From Methanomassiliicoccales archaeon (lineage in GTDB: Archaea > Thermoplasmatota > Thermoplasmata > Methanomassiliicoccales > Methanomethylophilaceae): 17,209 nucleotides of DNA. The translations under genes were made by a program, and so were the position numbers. This document shows, one piece after another, positions 12,992-17,209 of the stretch. Position 1 is the stretch's first letter; every line of letters starts with the position of its first letter. The stretch spans positions 1 to 17,209 of the forward strand of contig CAAFZG010000080.1 of the NCBI GenBank assembly GCA_900767505.1, written 5' to 3'. The notes below the pieces were generated by a model. The model did no database searches. It saw nothing but the letters and a program-made list of their open reading frames with translations, and had not been told where the DNA came from.

Positions 12992-14908
12992 ATGGGAGCA
13001 CTCGACAAGAGAATCTTCAGCGGTGTGGCTATTGTTTCCGCACTGCTCTTCGTCGTATCGGCTGTCCTCCTCTTGTCTAACGGGAGCGATGTCAGCTCTG
13101 ATTCGAACGGTGCCGCGCTTTACCTTGTGGCGGCATCAGGTGTATTGACAATAATCTACTCGTTCAGCCTGATCAGCGATCGTTCAAGTTTCGTGCGCAC
13201 GGTCAGCGGCATAATGACGGCATTGGCCGGTCTCGCATTCATCGCCGCCGCGTTCGCAGGAGAGAGCACGGGCATGGTCCTGGCATTGGCCTCGATCATC
13301 GCCGCCGTCGCCATAATCTCCGATATGCTGGCCCTCTGGGTCACCCGTGTCTACGGCGCCATGTACGTTTCCGCGGTCCTCGCCGCGCCCGTCCTCGCGA
13401 TGGGCGTCCTTCACTTCATCAACGGGGCCAAAGGCGGATACCATATCGTGACACTCGTCACGTTCGCAGTCTGGCTCGCACTCTCCGCCTATGTGTCTGG
13501 ATTCGTCAAGGTCGAGAGTCTGGTCCACACCCGTGAGATCAAAGAGGACAGTGTCACGAAGAAGGCCGAGAAGCCGATGGCCAAGAACACCAAGGCCACG
13601 AAGAAGGCGAAGAAGCCCGAGAAGAAGGCCGAGCCCGTCCCCGAGGAGAAGCCCAAGGAGGTTCCCAAAGAGGTCCCGAAGGAGGCTCCGAAGGAAACCC
13701 CCAAGGAAGCCCCCAAGGAACCCGAGAAGAAGGTCGAGGAGAGGCCCAGGGTCAAGCCCGTGGAGCTTCCCAAGAAGCCCGCACCTGCAGAGCCCGAGAA
13801 GAAGGCCGAGCCCGTCCCCGAGGAGAAGCCCAAGGAGAAGCCTGCAGAGGCCCCCAAAGAGGCTGCGAAGCCCGCACCGAAGTCCTCGAAGGACTTCCTG
13901 AACAAGCTGAAGAGCTCCAAGGATGCCAACAACGAAGCGTCCAGGTCGCACGTGAACAAGGTCGAGGAGAAGCCCAAGGAGGTTCCCGCTCCCGCAGAGC
14001 CCGTCGAGGAGGTTCCCGTAGCAGAGGAGACCGTCGAGGAGCCTGTTGTCGAAGTTCCGGCCGAGCCCCAGGTGACGGAGGAACCCGTCGTCGAAGGGCC
14101 CGTAGTCGAGACCGTCGAGGAGGTTCCTGCGGAAGAGCCTGCCGAAGTCGTCGAAGAGACTGTCGAAGAGGAGCCCGAAGCAATCGAGGAACCCGTCGTC
14201 GAAGAGTCCGCCGAGACCGAGGAAGCCGTCGAGGAGCCTGTTTCCGAAGAGCCTGCAGAGATCCCCGTCGAGGATGCTCCTGCAGAGATTCCTGCAGAGG
14301 AGCCAGCGGAAGAGGTCGCGGTCGAAGAGACTGTTGTCGAAGAGACCGTCGAGGAGGTTCCTGTGGAAGAGCCCGTAGTCGAGGCTGTCGAGGAAGTTCC
14401 CGAAGCAATCGAGGAACCCGTTGAAGCACCTGCAGAGGAGGTCCCCGAAGAGGAACCTGTCTCCGAGCCCGACTGGTCCGTCGTCAGTCACGACGCATCC
14501 CAGGCCGTCCCCGAGGAACCCGTCGTAGAACCCGTTGCCGAGGAACCCGCCGCAGACCCCGAATCGGCAGAGGAGGAGATCGGAGAGGATATCTACACCG
14601 ACTACTCCCCCGAGGCGCTCGTACGCAGGGCGGCACACAACAAGGGTCTGAGGTGCAGGCGCGGATACGGCCCCCACGAGATCCCTGTGGCGTTCGTCAA
14701 CGGAAAGGTCGCGGTCTATGTCACCGAGACCGGCGAGAGGGAGCCTGTGGACGACGAGCTCGAGGCAGACGGATGGTCCGTTCTCAGATACTCGTTCGAC
14801 CAGGTCACGGACGGAAAGGCTCAGGGTGAGGAGATCTCCGCACTCGTCAAGTCGAACATCCGTGCTTCCAAGGCGTCTTCGAAGAAGTCGAAGAAGGCCA
14901 AGAAGTGA
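12992..14908 (+). CDS. Six-TM membrane protein with long Pro/Glu/Lys linker and degenerate nuclease-like C-terminal domain
   Basis: 638 residues. Hydrophobic segments at ~8-29, 41-61, 70-90, 93-117, 120-143 and 151-172 predict six membrane helices. A Lys/Pro/Glu-rich basic stretch (~185-335, with PKEVPKEVPKEAPKE) follows. Next is a ~190-residue very acidic EEP/VEE/VVE stretch (~336-530), then a compact domain (~535-622) and a Lys/Ser tail (SSKKSKKAKK). The compact domain (YSPEALVRRAAHNKGLRCRR, YGPHEIPVAF, GKVAVYV, ELEADGWSVLRYSF) follows the strand-helix order of Vsr/DUF559-type endonuclease-like domains. However, the expected acids are replaced by hydrophobic residues (IPVAF, VAVYV), so catalysis is unlikely. 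I cannot name the family. A role as a membrane-tethered nucleic-acid-binding or scaffold protein is only a guess. Topology would place the tail in the cytosol. The start ATG fits the TATA box as a leaderless gene. A perfect 47-bp repeat lies inside. Confidence 0.8.
   Translation: MGALDKRIFSGVAIVSALLFVVSAVLLLSNGSDVSSDSNGAALYLVAASGVLTIIYSFSLISDRSSFVRTVSGIMTALAGLAFIAAAFAGESTGMVLALASIIAAVAIISDMLALWVTRVYGAMYVSAVLAAPVLAMGVLHFINGAKGGYHIVTLVTFAVWLALSAYVSGFVKVESLVHTREIKEDSVTKKAEKPMAKNTKATKKAKKPEKKAEPVPEEKPKEVPKEVPKEAPKETPKEAPKEPEKKVEERPRVKPVELPKKPAPAEPEKKAEPVPEEKPKEKPAEAPKEAAKPAPKSSKDFLNKLKSSKDANNEASRSHVNKVEEKPKEVPAPAEPVEEVPVAEETVEEPVVEVPAEPQVTEEPVVEGPVVETVEEVPAEEPAEVVEETVEEEPEAIEEPVVEESAETEEAVEEPVSEEPAEIPVEDAPAEIPAEEPAEEVAVEETVVEETVEEVPVEEPVVEAVEEVPEAIEEPVEAPAEEVPEEEPVSEPDWSVVSHDASQAVPEEPVVEPVAEEPAADPESAEEEIGEDIYTDYSPEALVRRAAHNKGLRCRRGYGPHEIPVAFVNGKVAVYVTETGEREPVDDELEADGWSVLRYSFDQVTDGKAQGEEISALVKSNIRASKASSKKSKKAKK
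13614..13837 (+). repeat. Two perfect 47-bp direct repeats inside the membrane-protein gene
   Basis: Copies at 13614-13660 and 13791-13837 are identical and 177 bp (59 codons) apart. Both encode an EKKAEPVPEEKPKE-type segment in the same frame. Recombination between them would delete exactly 59 codons without a frameshift. A shorter third match (about 24 bp) lies near 13964-13987. Confidence 0.9.
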
Positions 14909-14916
14909 GTTGAAAC

Positions 14917-14939
14917 GGGGCAGGAGACGATCCTGTCCC
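14917..14939 (+). terminator. Hairpin with T-rich tail after the membrane-protein gene
   Basis: GGGGCAGGA (14917-14925) pairs with TCCTGTCCC (14931-14939), with one G-U pair and a 5-nt loop. CCTTCCTTTTCT follows from 14941. It lies 8 bp after the stop codon and separates this gene from the tfs-pcn operon. Confidence 0.68.
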
Positions 14940-14959
14940 ACCTTCCTTTTCTATAACTG

Positions 14960-14980
14960 TACGCGCACCTCGCGCGCGTA
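14960..14980. repeat. CG-rich inverted repeat just upstream of the tfs TATA box
   Basis: TACGCGC (14960-14966) and GCGCGTA (14974-14980) are perfect 7-bp complements around 7 nt. It lies next to the TATA-like element at 14988-14996, so it could be an operator or simply alternating CG sequence. Confidence 0.4.
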
Positions 14981-14987
14981 TGGAATC

Positions 14988-14996
14988 ATTAAATAG
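14988..14996 (+). promoter_or_regulatory. TATA-like element for the tfs-pcn-transketolase operon
   Basis: CATTAAATA predicts a start site near 15017, giving a leader of about 14 nt that still contains the AGAGG Shine-Dalgarno at 15019-15023. Confidence 0.5.
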
Positions 14997-15030
14997 GCTC
15001 AGTCAATCCCCTTTGACTAGAGGCTATAGA

Positions 15031-15330
15031 ATGTTTTGTCCATCATGCGGATCAATGATGTTCCCCAAGGACGGTAAGTACGTTTGCAATTCGTGCGGAG
15101 CCACAAAGGACATCTCGGGCAAAGCGGAGGTCATTGTGACTGATTCGAGAGACAAGGTCATGAAGGTCATCGAAGAAGACGTCGCAACACTTCCCAAGAC
15201 GCGCATCACCTGCCCGGAGTGCGGGCACACAGAAGCGTATTTCGTCATAAGGCAGACCCGCGCAGCGGATGAACCCGAGACGAGGATCTACCGCTGCTGC
15301 AAGTGCAACCACTCTTGGAGGGAATACTGA
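15031..15330 (+). CDS. tfs: Transcription factor S (archaeal TFIIS/RPB9-like)
   Basis: 99 residues, normal length. TFS stimulates RNA cleavage in backtracked RNA polymerase and improves transcription fidelity. Seen: an N-terminal zinc ribbon with C3, C6, C19 and C22 (MFCPSCGSMMFPKDG and VCNSCG), and a flexible linker. The C-terminal zinc ribbon has C61, C64, C89/C90 and C92, and QTRAADEPETR carries the acidic D80-E81 pair that reaches the polymerase active site. Both catalytic acids are present, so it should be an active cleavage factor and not one of the inhibitory paralogues. The start is ATG 15031, 7 nt after AGAGG; an in-frame ATG at 14980 lies inside an inverted repeat and would add 17 non-conserved residues. 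The stop overlaps the pcn start (TGATG). Confidence 0.95.
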   Translation: MFCPSCGSMMFPKDGKYVCNSCGATKDISGKAEVIVTDSRDKVMKVIEEDVATLPKTRITCPECGHTEAYFVIRQTRAADEPETRIYRCCKCNHSWREY

Positions 15331-16064
15331 TGTTCTCAGCGGAACTGAAAGCGGACACCCTGAAAGGAATCGTCAACATCATCTCCACGCTCATAGATGA
15401 AGTGAAATTCACCATCACGCCCGAGGGAATGACCCTCAAGGCCGTCGATGCTGCGCATGTCGCAATGATCGAGATGGAGATCGAGAAGTGCGCGTTCGAG
15501 AGCTACGAGGCCGAATCCTGCGAGATCGGACTCGATCTCGACAAGGTCAAAGGGGTCCTCAAGCTCGCATCCTCCGGCGACATCATAAAGATGGAGCAGG
15601 ACGACTCGATGGGCAGGCTCGTCTTCAAGATCGGCAACATCACCAGGCGCATGAACCTGGTGGACACCAGCACGATGGGCGACACCAAGGTCCCCCAGCT
15701 CTCCCTGATAGCGAAGATCAGTCTTCCGGTGGACGAGCTCCAGAAGGGTATCCGTGCCGCCGATTCCATCTCGGACCACATCACGCTCAAGGCGTCCCCC
15801 GGATGCTTCGAGCTCTCCTGCGAGGGGGACACAGACTCGGTCAGTCTCCACCTCGAGGGAGGATCCGTCAAGGTCGACACCGATGTAGATGTCCGCAGCA
15901 TGTTCCCTCTGGACTACTTCTCCAACATAACAAAGGCCATCCCGGCGGGCACCATCGTGGGCGTCGAGCTCGACAACGACTATCCTGTGAAGCTCGTGTT
16001 CGCCCTCGCCGACGGCAACGTCAGGGTGAACTACCTGCTTGCACCCAGAATAGAGAGCGAGTGA
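15330..16064 (+). CDS. pcn: DNA polymerase sliding clamp (PCNA)
   Basis: 244 residues, the normal size for archaeal PCNA, which forms a trimeric ring that tethers polymerases, ligase and flap nuclease to DNA. Seen: FSAELKADTLKGIVNIISTL and EVKFTITPEGMTLKAVDAAHVAMIEMEI (domain 1), LDLDKVKGVLKLA, and the interdomain connector near MNLVDTSTMGDTKVPQLSL (~108-126). In domain 2, ISLPVDELQKGIRAADSISDHI is followed by PLDYFSNITKAI, LDNDYPVKLVF (214-224) and the end YLLAPR. Both clamp-fold halves are complete. The ATG at 15330 shares one base with the tfs TGA and has GGAGGG (15317-15322) 7 nt upstream, so translation is coupled to tfs. The transketolase genes follow after one base. Confidence 0.95.
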   Translation: MFSAELKADTLKGIVNIISTLIDEVKFTITPEGMTLKAVDAAHVAMIEMEIEKCAFESYEAESCEIGLDLDKVKGVLKLASSGDIIKMEQDDSMGRLVFKIGNITRRMNLVDTSTMGDTKVPQLSLIAKISLPVDELQKGIRAADSISDHITLKASPGCFELSCEGDTDSVSLHLEGGSVKVDTDVDVRSMFPLDYFSNITKAIPAGTIVGVELDNDYPVKLVFALADGNVRVNYLLAPRIESE

Positions 16065-16065
16065 G

Positions 16066-16896
16066 ATGAAGGACATAAGCGTCGTCGATCTGGAGAAGAT
16101 CGCCAACAAGCTCAGGATCCATGTGGTCGAGATGACCACCGCGGCAGGCTCGGGGCATCCCGGAGGATCCCTTTCCGCCGCCGATTTCATGGCCGTCCTA
16201 TACTTCCGCAACCTCAACCACGACCCGTCCAACCCCGCTTGGGAGGACAGGGACAGGTTCGTCCTTTCGAAGGGACACGTGGCCCCGGTACTCTATGCCG
16301 CACTGGCCGAGTCGGGGTACTTCCCCGTCGAGGACCTGCTGACCCTCAGGAAGCTCGGATCGAAGCTCCAGGGACACCCGGTCCGCGGAAAGGTCCCTGG
16401 TGTGGAGATGTCCACCGGATCCCTCGGACAGGGTCTCAGCATGGCCTGCGGTATCGCCATGGCTGGCAAGCTGGACGGCAAGGATTACCACACATTCTGC
16501 CTTCTCGGCGACGGGGAGCTCCAGAGCGGACAGAACTGGGAGGCGGCGATGTTCGCCAGCCAGAACGGTCTGAACAACCTGGTCGCAGTCGTCGACAGGA
16601 ACAGGCTCCAGATCACAGGCAACACAGAGGATGCCGTCGGACTCGAGCCCCTTCCGGAGAAGTGGAAGGCGTTCGGGTGGAATGTGATCATCATCAACGG
16701 GCACAGCATACGCCAGATCGAGGAGGCCCTCGACAAGGCGGAGGAGTCCCGCAGGAAGCCCACTGTCATCATAATGAACACGATCAAAGGAAAAGGCGTC
16801 TCGTTCATGGAGAACAACGCAGGCTTCCACGGGAAGGCATGCAACAAGGACGAGTTCGAACAGGCCATGGCCGAGTTGAAGGAGGGATCCCAATGA
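16066..16896 (+). CDS. Transketolase, N-terminal (ThDP pyrophosphate-binding) subunit
   Basis: 276 residues, the size of the separate N-terminal half of split transketolases in archaea and some bacteria. It transfers a two-carbon ketol unit between sugar phosphates, together with the subunit encoded next, supplying pentose and erythrose phosphates. Seen: AAGSGHPGGSLSAAD with H31, FVLSKGHVAPVLYA with H71, STGSLGQGLSMACG (116-129), and the ThDP/Mg motif beginning GDGELQSGQNWEA (148-160) and closing with VVDRNRLQ (D177, N179). TIKGKGVSFMEN follows near the end. The ATG at 16066 comes one base after the pcn stop, with only a weak GAG-type ribosome site, so reinitiation is likely. Its stop overlaps the next ATG (ATGA). 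Confidence 0.94.
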   Translation: MKDISVVDLEKIANKLRIHVVEMTTAAGSGHPGGSLSAADFMAVLYFRNLNHDPSNPAWEDRDRFVLSKGHVAPVLYAALAESGYFPVEDLLTLRKLGSKLQGHPVRGKVPGVEMSTGSLGQGLSMACGIAMAGKLDGKDYHTFCLLGDGELQSGQNWEAAMFASQNGLNNLVAVVDRNRLQITGNTEDAVGLEPLPEKWKAFGWNVIIINGHSIRQIEEALDKAEESRRKPTVIIMNTIKGKGVSFMENNAGFHGKACNKDEFEQAMAELKEGSQ

Positions 16897-17209
16897 GTGA
16901 GAAGCTCGCACAGCGCAACTACTACGGAAAGGCGCTTGCCGACCTGGCCTCCGAGAGGGATGACATAGTCGTCCTCGACGCGGACCTGGCAGGCTCCACC
17001 AAGACATCGGATTTCAAGAAGGCGTGCCCCGAGAGGTTCATCGAGGTCGGTATCGCGGAGCAGAACATGGTCGGCATCGCCGCAGGCCTCGCGGCATCTG
17101 GCAAGACCGCTTTCGCATCCACGTTCGGAGTGTTCGCCACCGGAAGGTGCTGGGAGCAGATCAGGCTCGCCGTCGCATATCCGAAGCTCAACGTCAAGAT
17201 CGTCGCAAC
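16893..17209 (+). CDS. Transketolase, C-terminal subunit, cut by the window end
   Basis: Only the first 105 codons of a protein usually ~310-320 residues are inside the window. Seen: QRNYYGKALADLASERDDIVVLDADLAGSTKT, then RFIEVGIAEQNMVGIAAGLAASG. The latter carries the Glu of the conserved ThDP-activating segment (GIAEQNM) of the pyrimidine-binding domain. FASTFGVFATGRCWEQIRLAVAY follows. The C-terminal domain lies beyond the window. The ATG overlaps the stop of the N-terminal subunit gene by 4 bp (ATGA), and GGAGG (16881-16885) is 7 nt upstream, so the two halves should be made in matched amounts. 1-Deoxyxylulose-5-phosphate synthase is a related alternative but is unlikely with this partner. 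Confidence 0.92.
   Translation, partial: MSEKLAQRNYYGKALADLASERDDIVVLDADLAGSTKTSDFKKACPERFIEVGIAEQNMVGIAAGLAASGKTAFASTFGVFATGRCWEQIRLAVAYPKLNVKIVA

Noticed and set aside
13620..13740. Short PKE-type repeats as a CRISPR-like or tandem-repeat array
   Set aside because: They are imperfect, in frame and protein-coding; there are no uniform repeats with unique spacers.
13184..14941. 585-codon antisense frame rich in Leu and Gly opposite the membrane-protein gene
   Set aside because: It is the complement of the repetitive GAG/GAA/CCC codons. The + strand has a promoter, membrane helices and a C-terminal domain.

Overview
The window looks like a moderately GC-rich archaeal chromosome segment, probably Thermoplasmata and most plausibly Methanomassiliicoccales. 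That placement is an inference. It rests on archaeal-only information-processing genes (PCNA sliding clamp, transcription factor S, exosome Csl4, XPD-type Fe-S helicase, stand-alone beta-CASP RNase), a transketolase split into two genes, TATA-box promoters with several apparently leaderless starts, and tight operons with ATGA/GTGA/TGATG stop-start overlaps.

Layout. (1) 1-773: 3' two thirds of a class I aminotransferase, ending in a hairpin. (2) 901-5816, + strand operon: class V aminotransferase, D-3-phosphoglycerate dehydrogenase (serA), a small conserved protein and an XPD/Rad3-like helicase. The first two genes fit phosphoserine synthesis. (3) 5871-6990: a small Cys-containing protein, then a scar made of the last ~80 codons of an IS66-type transposase and a truncated PD-(D/E)XK nuclease-domain gene. 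(4) 8213-7056, - strand: METTL5-like RNA methyltransferase and Csl4. (5) 8214-8765: a 550-bp gene-poor gap with a strong TATA-like element and two possible RNA stems, followed by purH, whose only good start is a CTG with an ideal Shine-Dalgarno. (6) 12714-10380, - strand: beta-CASP RNase overlapping nadC by 4 bp, then a separately promoted zinc-finger mini-protein, with strong hairpins behind nadC and the mini-protein. (7) 12992-14908: a six-TM membrane protein with a long charge-segregated Pro/Glu/Val/Lys tail and a C-terminal domain resembling a Vsr/DUF559-type nuclease fold that appears to lack its catalytic acids. (8) 15031-17209, + strand operon: tfs, pcn, transketolase N-terminal subunit, and transketolase C-terminal subunit (cut by the window end).

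Most of the window is housekeeping: serine and phosphoserine supply, purine and NAD biosynthesis, pentose interconversion, transcription fidelity, replication and RNA turnover. The least ordinary parts are the membrane protein with the degenerate nuclease-like tail, the CTG start of purH, the possible small RNA in front of purH, and the mobile-element scar. No CRISPR array, rRNA or convincing tRNA gene was seen.
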